In this document: in pieces, positions 46,256-58,048 of the stretch
How the letters are laid out: every line of letters starts with the position of its first letter
Position numbering within the stretch: the stretch's first letter is position 1
Assembly (NCBI RefSeq): GCF_030272615.1
Contig: NC_081407.1
Location: 102,469,897 to 102,533,896, forward strand
DNA length: 64,000 nucleotides
Direction of reading: 5' to 3'
Origin: Cryptomeria japonica
Taxonomy: Eukaryota > Streptophyta > Pinopsida > Cupressales > Cupressaceae
Notes under the pieces: generated by a model
What the model was told of the DNA's origin: nothing
The model's database searches: none
The model's input: the letters and a program-made list of their open reading frames with translations, nothing else
Program-made: the position numbers and the translations under genes

Positions 46256-47076
46256 ACTACACTATTGGTAGGAACATTATGCATAGTGTCCCTTGTTATT
46301 ATAACATATTTAACATGTAATTCAATTAGTCAAATTATGTGTTGAGAGTTTAACTATAAATAAATATGTGTTTATGGGATTTTGTTTATTTTAGATGTTT
46401 CTAATATACTTTGATTTATATTATATCCATTTATGTATTTTCCCAAGAATTACTAATAATCAATCAACATACTTAAATTAATTTTTATATAACAATAATA
46501 TTATATTTGGTCGTATGATGAACCAACGATAATTAATATTTATCTCACTCAAAGTTATCATAAAATATTTATTCTTTTAACTAGTAAAAATCTAAATAAA
46601 TTAAGTTACACAATATTATATTTAATATATTTGCAAAGAATCCAACCAGAATCAAAGTCTTTGATATTTTATTTTTAGATGGAAAAAAAAAATAGAATCT
46701 TACATAACAAATTGATTAATCAATAGAATTCCATATGCATTGAACATCCTTAAACATTAGAAATTTGTCATTCAGCTAGTAATGCAACTTTTGCACACAT
46801 TTATTTTTTTGGAAAAATGCATTTATGAATAAAATAAAAAGTATACAAAGGATATTCCCTTCGAGAAAAACACGTAAGAAGAGCCTAAAACGTTTGATAG
46901 TATCAACACTAAGGCATTACTATTGAACTTTTCCACACTTGAATGAATAGACTTCAAAACTTATCACTTCATAACTTTTAAATATTTTCTATACATTGAC
47001 AAAGACTTTGAAAAATATCATGCTTCTAATAGTTTCTTTATTTATTTTTTATGCATTATGAGGGTTTTTATCACAA
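46256..47076. other. AT-rich intergenic sequence
   Basis: No gene or repeat boundary recognised on either strand. Confidence 0.55.
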
Positions 47077-47545
47077 TTTTTTTTTTTAACACAAGGGGTA
47101 AAAATTTATTAATCAGAAAGAAGAATACAAAGTAAAAAAAGCCAAGAGCCCCACAAAGACCACAAAATTAACCATGCCTATCCTCAGTAACCAAATTCCC
47201 TAACAAATGAGACAAATCTACTCACAAAAGTCCCCATTCTACAATATTCCAGCCTTCCAATCCATCAGATGCCCATTTTGCCAAGGAATTCACCATGGTA
47301 TTCCATTCTCAAGGAATATGACAAAAAGTAATAGAATCGAAAGACCAACTTAACCATAGAATCTATTGAATAAACACAAATAATTACCAATTAACACCAT
47401 CCAAGTGTTGCGCATTCAACATATACACTAACCCTTGTAGATCATATTCACAAATAATCTGTTTCCAAGCAAGAGCACAACCTCTCTCCAATGCATACAA
47501 GACGATAAGGGCTTCATGAAATTATTGCTATGAAACCCTTTATAA
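47077..47545 (-). pseudogene. 3' end of a LINE with RNase H domain remnant
   Basis: The minus-strand translation (about 47180-47540) reads EALIVLYALERGCALAWKQI, then CEYDLQGLVYMLN, then DSITFCHIPWEWNTMVNSLAKWAS. This is the plant RVT_3-type RNase H found at the C-terminus of LINEs (E-A..., D..., HI.RE.N..AD.LAK). A stop falls mid-domain and the usual MADSLAKWAS-type aspartate is changed. A T run on the plus strand at 47079-47089 sits where a LINE poly(A) tail should be. The 5' portion with RT is absent, the normal result of 5'-truncated LINE insertion. Confidence 0.65.
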
Positions 47546-48149
47546 ATAGAAAAGAGAAATTGAACAACACTAGAGCTATCTTTGCATAACAACTAAATTA
47601 TTAATTTTCTAACAATATCTATATAATTATGTTTTAAGTTTTCAGATAGAAATTATATAATTTATATAAAAAAAATTACATTAATAAAATATTTATTTAA
47701 TTAATCAAATTAGATTTTTATATAAATTTTAGATAATAAAAACTTATTGATGGAAGAGAGAACTCCCTCTTTGCCTGTCAACTAAAAAACTTAGAAACAC
47801 AAAGCTAAAACATAGACTCTTTGGTGAAACAATTAGACTACAACAATAATTAAAATTTTATTTATATAAAATCTACAAACAAAATTTATAGATTGGGCCT
47901 TCCTTTGGCTTCTTTGAAACTCACAAACAAATATACGCATTCAATTCTTATCTTCCCCCTCTTTAGTGGCAACAAACCTATGCACACATTTGGCCAACCA
48001 GAACTCAATTCTTCAGGTCAATACTCTCCTATTGACATCACACACTCGACATTTTATTTGCATCAATATGCCTTTTCACATTCTTCATTTTCATCACGTA
48101 GGCTTGCTATTGAAGCTGAATTGGCTGTACACTTGTCGATATGCATTGA
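47546..48149. other. AT-rich intergenic sequence
   Basis: No gene recognised. Overlapping frames at 47893-48190 have no known domain and partly run antisense to the PPR fragment on the right. Confidence 0.5.
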
Positions 48150-48575
48150 TTTGGAAGTTCAAAAGGTTTGTGTTTTCATATAAGATGTAAAGTAGCTGGC
48201 AAAGATTGTGAAACTTGGCTTTACGCCTACTAATTCATTGCTTTTAAAAAAACAAACAAATCTTTTTTTTTGTGCATATCCTGCAATCATCGCAACATTT
48301 CTTGCAGGCATTTTGTCAAACGGTTCACATGCCATGTTTGTGCTTTCACATTTTGCATACATATCTTCGAGGGCAATCTCTATTACAACATTTGACCAAA
48401 TTCTCATGCACTAATGGATGTCGAAAGTCAGTTTCAGAGCTCCTATTTTTGTTGCAATGGCACACATTCAAGGATGCTGAAAATATTGTAGAATTTGTCT
48501 CTAGACGGCTACCAATTCACAGATCCCTGTTGTGCATATGCGTTCCAAAAACTCAAGTCGTGAGTTGCAACACGC
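48150..48575 (-). pseudogene. PPR protein fragment, the best preserved of three
   Basis: The minus-strand frame 48159-48407 reads SNVVIEIALEDMYAKC, then ACEPFDKMPARNVAMIAGYAQ, then LVGVKPSFTIFASYF. Upstream in a neighbouring phase is TNSTIFSASLNVCAIATKIGALK. This gives one and a half consecutive PLS-type PPR repeats in the right order. A small deletion has removed part of the VSW.AMI helix, and a stop (at CMR.../DIH) separates the halves. PPR proteins act in organelle RNA editing or splicing; this copy cannot be functional. Confidence 0.78.
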
Positions 48576-48825
48576 CATGGAGAGATGGCAATTGAAACAA
48601 GGAAAAACAAAAACTTTAAAGAAAACAAACTAATACAAATGTGTGTATCGGTGGTGTTGATTGTGAATACACCTACGTTCTCCTCCACTAGACAAGTTGG
48701 GTAAGTGAAATGTTCCTTGAGTTGGTAAATTCAAGAATACTGGAAGGTGAATGGGACGGTTCACTAATATTGATTTATTCATTTTCATTGATTGTTTTTC
48801 ACATTCATATGTTGCCATCAATGCC

Positions 48826-48837
48826 AAAGGGGGAAAT
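48826..48837 (+). other. polypurine tract preceding LTR of element B
   Basis: AAAGGGGGAAAT, preceded by GTTGCCATCAATGCC exactly as in copia A (before 55561) and nearly as in copia C. It is followed by CATTGG, a decayed form of the TGTTGG LTR start. Confidence 0.7.
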
Positions 48838-49642
48838 CATTGGATACTGTTGCTGCTAGAATATGTTATTGTCATTGATGTCAACATAATCTTGTGTTCC
48901 TATGTTGCACAGAGTTATTTTGGTGATTCGATGATTGAAGTGAGTTGATCTGGTTGGTTTATATGTTTGATATATTGAATCAACTAGAAATACTTCATTC
49001 CATATTTATTTCATGGTGCTATGTGGTGATTTGATCGAGTTGTGGATTCTGGTATGAAGATTGGTTTTTAGTGTTCAGTGTTGTAGTGGTCTGCTGTTTG
49101 ATTCGTTGTGGTCTAGAATGATTATATCTTGTGTTGCAGATTTGAGAAAGTGTTTAGGATGTTCATGTGTATCTTCAATTCAAATGGTTCCTGATTTGGT
49201 GCTCCGCAAGTTATCTTTCTAGTTTGACTTATTGTTGTTGAAGTGTTTGTATATAAGCATGTTAATCAATGAAGATTTGATTAAGTGGTGTTGGTGTAGC
49301 TATTGCAGATGATTTTGACATGCTTGTTAGTGTTTCCTAAACGTGTCCTATTTATTTTGGTGGTTGCATTGATCATTGTGTGTGTTATTGAAGATCTTAT
49401 GGGTCTGGTGATATTCTTCATGTTATGCAACATTTTCGGTGGTGTAGAATGTTGCAGTTGATCTTGGCGAGATTTTTGGCGGTGTTGCATGTTTGAGGAG
49501 TTGATTTAGGTCCATGCTATGTTGTCATGACATTGTATTGGTCCAATGGTTGATTTATGTGTCATGTGATGTAATTTTGTAATTAGGTGTTAAGGGTTCA
49601 GCTGACCTTGCAGTTCAAGTTGATGATTTATATAAATAGGTA

Positions 49643-49647
49643 TTATA
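49643..49647. other. target-site duplication TTATA of copia A (left copy)
   Basis: TTATA precedes the TGTTGG start of the left LTR and is repeated at 56789-56793 right after the TAACA end of the right LTR. Confidence 0.9.
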
Positions 49648-50898
49648 TGTTGGCAATTTGGAGGAATTGATTATGTGTTGCATTGATATTTTGTCATTGA
49701 TGTCATCACTAGCCTTTTGGTTGTTTACCGGTTTCTGGTTGGTTCCAGTAGAGTTGTTGAATATGATTCGGTATGCTCCGGTATGCTTTGGTTTGTGGAA
49801 TTGGTTTGGATCGCTCATCCATGTGTTCCTGATGCATATCACGATTAGTTGGTTTGGGATTTGATGGCTCATATGCTATCACTTATTCTAGTAAGCCTTT
49901 TAGTCACCAGTAAGGGTTTTACCAATAGAGATTTGTTGAAGATCTTTGGATGCACTTGATAAGTGGTTTTGGTGAGGCTTCTAGATCATGGCTTTCAAGA
50001 TATTGGTGGTTATCTTGTTTGTGTTCTGGTTGATTCATGTTGTTGTATTTTGTTTATGGCGACCTATTTTGGGTCTGGTCTTACTCTGCTAGGTTATGGA
50101 CCGGTTTATGTAATGTGTTGGTGGATGATCCCAATGCGTTACCCGATGGATTTATTGATTGGATTATATTGTCTTGATCCCAAGCCGACTTGGATGATCA
50201 TTGGATTATGAGTTTATGTTATGAATTTATTGTACTTTAGGTGGACGACCTAGTTGTTCAGGTCTCGGGTTAATATATATATAATGTAAGATCTCTTTGT
50301 AGATAATGCTCATGGTTATGTGTAATGATCTGTGTGTGAATAATGTTGTAATCATATGCAGAGTTTTTGGTTTATCATAAGTGGTCGAATTGGGTTTGTA
50401 AGACAGGTTTAAGACATCCAATACTGAGCTTAACCAAAACTATACTCAGGCATAGGAGATTGTATCTTTGCAGTTCACTCCTCTTTCTGGATTATTGTCT
50501 GGACTTATTTTGTAGTCAGTGAGGATCCTTTTGTGATGAGCAGTGTGCTCTAGTCTATTGGCCTTCCTGCATGTGCAAGCCCCTCATTTTGTAATCACAT
50601 ACTTACTAGAGAAGTATTCTCTGATTATGGGTATGCTTCCCACCGTGGTTTTTCCCTTTATCGGGTTTTCCACGTACAAATCTTGGTGTCAAGTGTTATG
50701 AATGAACGGTAACTATTCTGTGATTTATGTTTATGCTTAATTGCTATATCTGCTATTCTAGTATTTAGGTTATGCATTCCGGTATTGAGTTTATGTGCTT
50801 CGGTAATGAGATTTTGAATGCTTAAAGTTACGTAATTTGTTGACAACTAAGTCACCCCCACCTCTCAGTTGTCTTCTGGTTATCTGAGTTGTCTAACA
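49648..50898 (+). repeat. 5' LTR of copia A
   Basis: 1,251 bp, TGTTGG...CTAACA. It aligns with 55561-56788; where the 3' LTR keeps CCGG or CCGA the 5' LTR often has CCAG or CCAA (for example CACCAGTAAG here against CACCGGTAAG), as expected of cytosine-methylation decay. Confidence 0.92.
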
Positions 50899-50900
50899 AT

Positions 50901-50912
50901 TGCTATCAGAGC
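50901..50912 (+). other. primer-binding site of copia A, one mismatch
   Basis: TGCTATCAGAGC, against the standard TGGTATCAGAGC, two bases after the LTR. Confidence 0.85.
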
Positions 50913-50954
50913 TTGGTCCTCTCTACAAAAGCTTAACCACTTGAGGAAGATCCT

Positions 50955-53900
50955 ATAGCATCTAAAAGTTCAATTTCATCAAGTACATCTGCAGCTGTTT
51001 TTTGAAGAGAAATTCCTATGCTTAATGGAACAAATTATAGAGTATGGAAGATTTGGATGGAAACTCATCGGAGATGTCTTGGACAGGAAATTTGGGAGAT
51101 CATTGAGAAAGGTGTAACCCCTTTTAATCCGGCATCTAGAAATCCTCCTCCGACAAACCTAGATAAGGAGCTTGAGAATGATTCTAGAGCTAGAGAATCC
51201 CTCTTGTGTGCACTTTCTGATCAACAGATAATGGGACTAACTGACAAATCAACTACAAAGGCTATATGGGATAAATTGGGGACTCTAAATGAAGGTGACC
51301 CTACTATTAAAATTTCTAAACTTGATGGTTACTGGGTGAGGTATGAGAACCTGAAGATGGAAGAAGATGAAAGGATTACTATTTTTATGGAAAGAGCCAA
51401 TGAAATTGTCATGGGAATTCAATGTTGTGGAGGATCTTTGAGCAAAGATGAAATAGTTTCTAAAGTATTGAGAGATTTTCCATTGGCTTATAAGATGAAG
51501 GCTACTACAATTAATGAGCTAAGAACTATGGCAAACACCTTCGTTAATGGGGATACCTTGGTTGGGAAGTTATCTTGTTTTGACCTTGAGGAATTTGGAC
51601 CTTCTAGAGCTGTAAAATCCAAACTTGGTTTTCATGCATCTGCATCATCTACCGGCAAGAGTGATTGGAAAGCTTTATATGCGAAGGAACTAGAGGATAC
51701 AAAGAAAGAAGATGAAGATTTTGAGCAACTTGAAGCCTTATTTGCTAGAAGAGTACCTAAAGGTCTAACAAGAAGTAAGTATGAAGGAAAATCACCTTTT
51801 AAATTTTTTAAATGTAATAAGATAGGTCATTTTGCATCTAGATGTCCTAAAAGGAATTCAATATTTGAAGAAAGAGCTAGAAGATCTTTTAGGCCTAACC
51901 ATGAATATCAGAACAAACATAAGTACAGGAGAAACAAAGACAAACCATGCTACTATGCTGATGAGGAAGGTGTGACTGATTCTGATGATGAACTGACCCA
52001 AGATTCGACTAGTGGATTTGACACTGGAAAGGAATGGGTATTCTTGGCTATTAAGGAAGATGATCTGGTACCTGAAGAGAAGGCCCTTGCTACTAAAGTC
52101 GAAGACAAGAATGAATGGGTGATAGACAATGGATGTTCACATCATATGACTGGAGATAAAAGGAAGTTTATATCTTTACAAGAATTTGATGGTGGTCTAG
52201 TTAGATTTGCAGATGACAAAGCACACATGATCAAGGGAATAGGAACTATACCATTGGATGGTAAGCACAATAATGATAATGTCTATTATTTTGAAGGTTT
52301 AATTGAAGGTTTAAAGCATAATATTTTGAGTGTTGGACAGTTGGTGGATAAGGGATTTCAATTACAGTTCAAGGATGGAAAATGCAAGCTTATCAACAGA
52401 TTTGGATTGGAGATTGAAACTGATACTTAGACTAAAGGTAATATCTTTCGCTTGAACTCCGATGCGAAGACATGTTTGATTGCACAGATTTATGAGAGTT
52501 GGCTATGGAATAAGAGGTTGTGTCATATGAATTTAGATTGCATTATAAAGATTAGATCTACTAAAGTAGTTAGAGATATACCTAAGATTATGAAGCCCTA
52601 TAATCTGGTATGTAAGGAATGTCAAATGGGAAAGAAAGCCAGAACTTATTTTAAGAGTATACAAGAAAAATATAATGATTTTCTTGATCTTATTCATACG
52701 GATTTGTGTGGTCTTGCTAGAATCAAAAGTTTTCAGGGTGATAGATATTTTATGTTAATCATTGATGACTATTCAAGAATGATGTGGGTTACTTTTCTAA
52801 GGGAGAAATCTGAAGCATTTGAAAAGTTTAAAATCTTTAAAGCTAAAGTTGAGACTAAGAGAGGACTGAAGATTAAATGCTTAAGGTAATATCAGGCTGG
52901 AGAATTCACATTTGGTGAATTTAACAACTATTGTGAGAAGCACGGGATAAGGAGACGGTTATCTGTACCCCCGACACCTCAACAGAATGTAGTTCTGGGA
53001 AGGAAGAACATAACTATTTTGGATGCAGCTAGAACCTTGATGATGGAAGCTAATTTGCCTCATATCTATTGGAGAGAAGTTGTGAGCACGATAGTATACA
53101 CATTCAACAAAGTTCATATCAAAGGAGACTCTGGTAAGAGACCTTATGAGCTATGGTTTGGTCATACACCTATAGTTAAGTATTTTAGAATATTTGGTAG
53201 TAAATGCTATATCAAAAGATATGATTTAATTGGAAATTTTGATCCTAGATGCGATGAAGGAATATTCTAGGTTATTCTAATGAAAGCAAAGCATATAGAT
53301 GTTATAACAATTTAAGATTGCAGAGAATTGTGGAGAGCACTAATGTTAAGGTGGATGAGCAAAACAAAAGTCAAATCAAAACTTATGAGGGTGAAATGGT
53401 AGTGAAAATGATCATAACTGAACCGGTAGCACCTACATCAGAACAAAATGTTGAACCAGTTAGTCCGACAGTATCAGAAAATTCAACAGTAATTGAAGAT
53501 CAGGGTAGAGGAACATAAAATCAGAAGACTCATAAGTATGTAAGGTTGAATCATTCAGAAGATCAGATCATTGGAGACAAGAATAAAGGAGTGATGACAA
53601 GAAGAAGGTTGGCTGCTGATGAGGTATGTTTACTTTCTCAAGTTGAACCAACATCAGTAATTGAAGAATGCAAAGATGAATGTTGGATGAAAGCTATGGA
53701 AGAGGAATTAGATCAGATAGAAAATAATAATACATGGACTTTAGTTCCCCAACCTAAAATAAAGAATGTTATTGGAACTAAATAGGTTAATAGGAATAAA
53801 TTGAATGAAGTTGGACAAGTTGTGAGGAATAAGGCTAGACTAGTTTGTAAAGGACACTCTCAGAAGGAAGGAATTGATTATGATGAAACCTTTGCACCAG

Positions 53901-55178
53901 TAGCTAGGATTGAAGCTGTGAGATTATTTCTTGCTTATGTTGCACATAAAAACTACAAGGTTTATCATATGGATGTTAAGTGTGCATTCCTAAATGGAGA
54001 TCTTGAAGAGGAAGTTTATATTGAGGAACTTGATGGATTTTTACTTTTAGATGACAAAAACAATGTTTGCAGATTAAAGAAAGCCTTATATGGATTGAAA
54101 CAAGCTCCTAGAGCTTGGTATGCAAGGTTGGACAAATATCTTTTGATGCTTCATTTCACTAAAAGTAATGCTGATAGTAATTTATATTACAAGATCACTG
54201 ATGGTGACATATTGATTGTTGAAGTCTTTGTTGATAATATGGTTTTTGGAGGTGAAGATAAGTTGTGTATGGAATTCTCTAACAATATGAAGAATGAATT
54301 TGAGATGTCTATGATTGGAGAGATAAAAAAATTTCTTAAGTTTGCAGTTTACTCAGACAGATAAAGGTATTTTCATCTGTCAAACTAAGTATGCTAGAGA
54401 GTTGTTGAAACAATTTGGTTTGGAAAATTCTAAACCAGTTGGCACTCCTATGGTTACAAGTGAGTCTTGAGAAATTGACAAATAAAGATGTATCAACACC
54501 GATAAATCCTACAATGTACAAGTCTATGGTTGGAGGTTTATTTTATTTGACTCAGACTAGACTGGATATAATGAATACAGTTTGTATTATATCAAGATAT
54601 CAGAGTGATCCTAGAGAAAATCATGAGAGTGTCGTGAAAAGGATTTTCAGGGAACAATTGAATATGGTTTGTGGTATCCTAAAAATGATGGCTTTACACT
54701 TTGTGCATATATAGATGCAGATTGGGCTAGAGATATTTATGACTGAAAGAGCACATCTGGTGGAGCTTTCTTTCTTGGAAAGAAACTTGTTTCATGGATC
54801 AACCAGAAGCAGTCATGTACTTCTTTATCTACTGTTGAAGCTGAGTATGTTACTCCTGCTACTAACTATAGACAAGTTCTATAGATGAAGAAAATATTGA
54901 AGGATATAAAGGTGAATTTTAGTGAACCGGTAGTTATTTACCGTGATAACTCTTCTTCTATTGATATATCAAAGAATTTGTTATTTGATTCTAAGACTAA
55001 GCACATATCTATCAAATACAACTTTTTGAAGGGGAAGGTGGAAGCAAATGAAGTCAGACTAGTTTATGTGAACACTAAAGAGCAGATTGCAAACATTTTC
55101 ACTAAACCTTTGCCTAAGGAATCATTTGAGTACTTGAGAGACAGATTGGGGGTTTCTACCCCTCCAATAGAGACCTGA
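50955..55178 (+). pseudogene. copia A gag-pol polyprotein remnant
   Basis: The start codon aligned with copia C's ATG reads ATA (50955-50957, in frame), and a TGA follows before the longest open piece begins at 51018. Order: gag (LNGTNYRVWKIWMETH onward) with a knuckle in which one Cys is replaced (FFKCNKIGHFASRC, about 51800-51850); protease with D-N-G in place of D-S/T-G (WVIDNGCSHHM, about 52117); integrase zinc region and core (DLIHTDLCG, IIDDYSRMMWVTF) to a stop at 52887; more integrase at 53019-53270; reverse transcriptase 53546-54364 ([20 protein letters not shown]), whose catalytic box reads FVDN rather than VDD; RNase H and C-terminus at 54885-55178 (IANIFTKPLPKE). Stops at 52428, 52887, 53783 and elsewhere; frame changes near 53268, 54338 and after 54640. 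Closely related in protein to copia C. Confidence 0.9.
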
Positions 55179-55338
55179 ATGATGTTGATTGACATCGGTT
55201 TGGTATATATTATCAAATAAATTATTCAATCCAAATTTATGTGGTGGTGCTACTACTCAGGGGGAGTAGTCAGTTGTATGATTCAAAGGGTTTATGATTT
55301 ATCTTTGATATTTATGTCAGATCTTTGACATTGATGTC

Positions 55339-55560
55339 AAAGGGGGAGAGATATTCTTGTGAAAAACATAAGGGAGATATATATTAATTAGGGCGAGAGA
55401 TCAAAGCTTAACAGAGATATCATTCATAGGGGGAGTTTGGTCTATTGGTTCAGTGCTACATTGCTATATCATTTTGTGGGAAATTGTTGGTTGTTTGGCA
55501 TTTCTTAGCACTTGGATGCTTTTCACATCTAGTGTTGCCATCAATGCCAAAGGGGGAGAT
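55339..55560 (+). other. paired polypurine tracts of copia A
   Basis: An internal tract AAAGGGGGAGAG (55339-55350, after TTGATGTC) lies about 210 bp before the terminal tract AAAGGGGGAGAT (55549-55560), which abuts the 3' LTR. The same pairing is seen in copia C. The terminal tract is the expected plus-strand primer; the role of the internal one is unknown. Confidence 0.75.
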
Positions 55561-56788
55561 TGTTGGAAATTTGGAGGAATTGATTATGTGTTGCATTGAT
55601 GTTTTTTCATTGATGTAAACACTAGCCTTTTGGTTGTTTACCGGTTTCCGGTTGGTTTCAGTAGAGTGGTTTAATTTGATTCGCTATGCTATGGTATGCT
55701 TTGGTTTGTGGAATTAGTTTGGATGAGTCATCCATGTATCATGATCAATTGGTTTGGGATTTGATGGCTCATGTGCTATCACTTGTTCTAGTAATCCTTC
55801 TGGTCACCGGTAAGTGTTTTACCGACAAAGCTTTGTTGAAGATCTTTGGATGCAATTGATAAGTGGTGTTGGTGAGGATTCTAGATGGATTTCAGGATAC
55901 TGTTGGTTATCTTGTTCATGTTCCTATTGATTCATGTTGTTGGATTTGGTTTACGACGACCTATTTTGGGTCTTGTCTTATTCTGCTAGGTTATGGACCG
56001 GTTTATGTAACGTGTTGGTAGATGATCTCGATGTGTTACCAGATGGATTTATTAATTGGATTATATTATCTTGATCTTAGGCTAACTTGGATGATCATTG
56101 GATTGTGAGTTTATGTTATGAATTTATTGTATTTTAGGTGGCCAACCTAGTTGATTAGGTCTCGAGTTGATATATATATAATGTAAGATCTCTTTGTAGA
56201 TAATGGTCATGGTTATGTGTAATGATCCATCTACGAATAATGTTGTAATTATATGCAGAGGTTTTGGTCATAAGTGATCGAATTGGGTTTGTAAGAGAGG
56301 TTTAAGACCTCCAGTACTGAGCTTAACCAAAATTGTACTCAGGCATAAGAGATGCTATCTTTGCATTTCACTCCTCTTTTCGGATTGTAGTCTGGAATTA
56401 ATTTGTAGTCAGTGAGGCTCCTTTTGTGATAAGAAGTTCTCTCTAGGTTGTTGGCCTTCCTACATGTATAGGTCCTTCATTTTGTAATCACATACTTACT
56501 GCAGAAGTATTATCTGTCTATGGGTAGGCTTACCATCATGGTTTTTCCCTTTACCAGGTTTTACATGTACAATCTTGGTGACATGTGTTATGAATGGATG
56601 GTAACTATTCTATGATTTATTTTTATGCTTAATTGCTATATCTTCTATTCTAATATTTAGGTTATGCATTCCGGTATTAAGTTTATGTGTTTTGGTAATG
56701 AGAATTTGAATGCTTAAAGTTATGTAATCTGTTGACAACTGATTCACCCTTTTCTCAGTTGTCCTCCAATTATCTAAGCTGTCTAACA
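55561..56788 (+). repeat. 3' LTR of copia A
   Basis: 1,228 bp, beginning TGTTGGAAATTTGG after the polypurine tract and ending TCTAACA, followed by the TTATA target duplication (56789-56793). Confidence 0.92.
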
Positions 56789-57340
56789 TTATATTCGTGT
56801 AATTTAGGTATTGTGGTTGTTTCTGCATTATCAAAGAGTGGTGTATGTGTCAATAAGAGAATTCATCTTTCGGTGTGGTGTATTGAGAAGAGAGTGTTTT
56901 AGGGCAGAAAAATGTGCTTAACTAGAATTATTATTAGGTGTTTGGAGATGTTATTCTTTCAGTTCATCTTAACCAAATTGTAGTTTGAATATTATTGTAA
57001 GGTAGTGAACCTTCGCTGAGGGTTGTAGCCTTATGGGTCATCATATTTTTAGTAGTGAGCTCTAGGAAGTGTGCATGAATGCATGTGCATTCCTCATTGG
57101 AATCCTTACACATACTACTGTAGAGTATCATCTTATTATGGGTAGGTTCCCACCATGGTTTTTCCCTTAACCATGTTTTTCACATCAAAATTCTTGGTGT
57201 TGTGTGTGTTGTTATTATTATTTTTATCTTTATTCTTGTTGTAGTTGATCAATTCTAAAATTGTGCTTAAATTGTTTAATCTGGTGAAAAATGATTCTCC
57301 CCCCCCTTCTTAGTTTTCCTTCATTGTTGTTGCCTACAAT

Positions 57341-57353
57341 TGGTATCAGAGCC
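57341..57353 (+). other. primer-binding site of element B
   Basis: TGGTATCAGAGCC, two bases after the LTR end TACA at 57338; complementary to initiator tRNA-Met. Confidence 0.88.
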
Positions 57354-57404
57354 AGGTTCTCTGGAAGAAGCTTAATAGCTTGAGGAGATCTAGGATGGCA
57401 ACCT

Positions 57405-58048
57405 ATGTTCAAGAAAGAGAGTCCTAGATTTGATGGAAACAATTACACTATATGAAAGGATTAGATGGAGTGTCATTTGAAGTTTTTTGGAGAAGACTAT
57501 TGGAAGATTACAAAGAAAGCCTACACTCTTCCTCAGAATGGTCTGATTACGGTTGTTGAGATAAAGGATATTGAACATAACATAAGAGCTAAGGAAGCAT
57601 TGCTGAGTGCCTTGACCGATTCAGAGATGACTAATGTGATGGGACTTCAGACTGCACATGAGATATGGGAGAAGTTAGAGACCTTGTATGAAGGAGATAA
57701 ACATGTCAAAGTTGCTAAGTTGCAGAGTTTGAAAGGAAAGTATTAGATGTTGAAGATGGGAGATGATGAGAACATATGAACCTTTATGGCTAAGGTGAAT
57801 GAACTTGTTATGAACATCAGATGTGTCCATGGAACTCTTGAGGAAGATGAAATTGTTGCTAAAGTGCTGAGATCTTTGCCTCCTTACAAATCTAAAGTTG
57901 TTTCTATTGATAAGATCTGGACTGTGACTACTGTGACAAGAGACATGTTGGTTGGTGAACTTGTTACTTTTGAGTTGAGTGAATTTCAAGAATCACATGG
58001 TATATTTGATACTACATTTAAAGCCTATGTATCTGGGAAGCAGAAGTA
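57405..58048 (+). pseudogene. copia element B gag remnant, cut by copia C
   Basis: From ATG 57405 (MFKKESPRFDGNNYTI) one frame runs to 58048 with three stops (near 57453, 57744 and 57777) and no frameshift. Recognisable copia gag pieces: DWMECHLKFFGEDYW, AKEALLSALTDSEM, AHEIWEKLETLYEGD, VHGTLEEDEIVAKVLRSLPP, TRDMLVGELVTFEL. The IW of the usual TIWK is replaced by a stop (TGG to TGA). At 58048 copia C begins; the rest of element B must lie to the right of the window. Confidence 0.88.

Larger units (their letters stand above)
49648..56788 (+). mobile_element. complete but dead Ty1/copia retrotransposon (copia A)
   Basis: 5' LTR 49648-50898, primer-binding site at 50901, decayed gag-pol, polypurine tract at 55549-55560, 3' LTR 55561-56788, and a perfect 5 bp target duplication TTATA. 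It inserted into the LTR of element B. The coding region has several stops, frameshifts and deletions, and many scattered differences separate the LTRs, so the insertion is old. Confidence 0.93.
48838..57338 (+). repeat. LTR of copia element B, split by copia A
   Basis: The left part is 48838-49647 and the right part 56794-57338, after removing copia A and one copy of its target duplication; together about 1.36 kb. The left end follows a polypurine tract, and the right end, TGCCTACA, directly precedes a primer-binding site. Since an LTR should not have both a polypurine tract before it and a primer-binding site after it within one element unless copies are joined, this may be the shared LTR of a tandem pair whose upstream partner is almost wholly deleted. 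Confidence 0.65.

Noticed and set aside
48159-48407. The 82-codon PPR frame as a functional gene
   Set aside because: Barely two repeats, with deletion inside the second; functional plant PPR proteins carry many repeats and a targeting peptide.
50901-50912. TGGTATCAGAGC-like sites as tRNA genes
   Set aside because: They are primer-binding sites, matching only the tRNA 3' end and sitting next to LTR ends.
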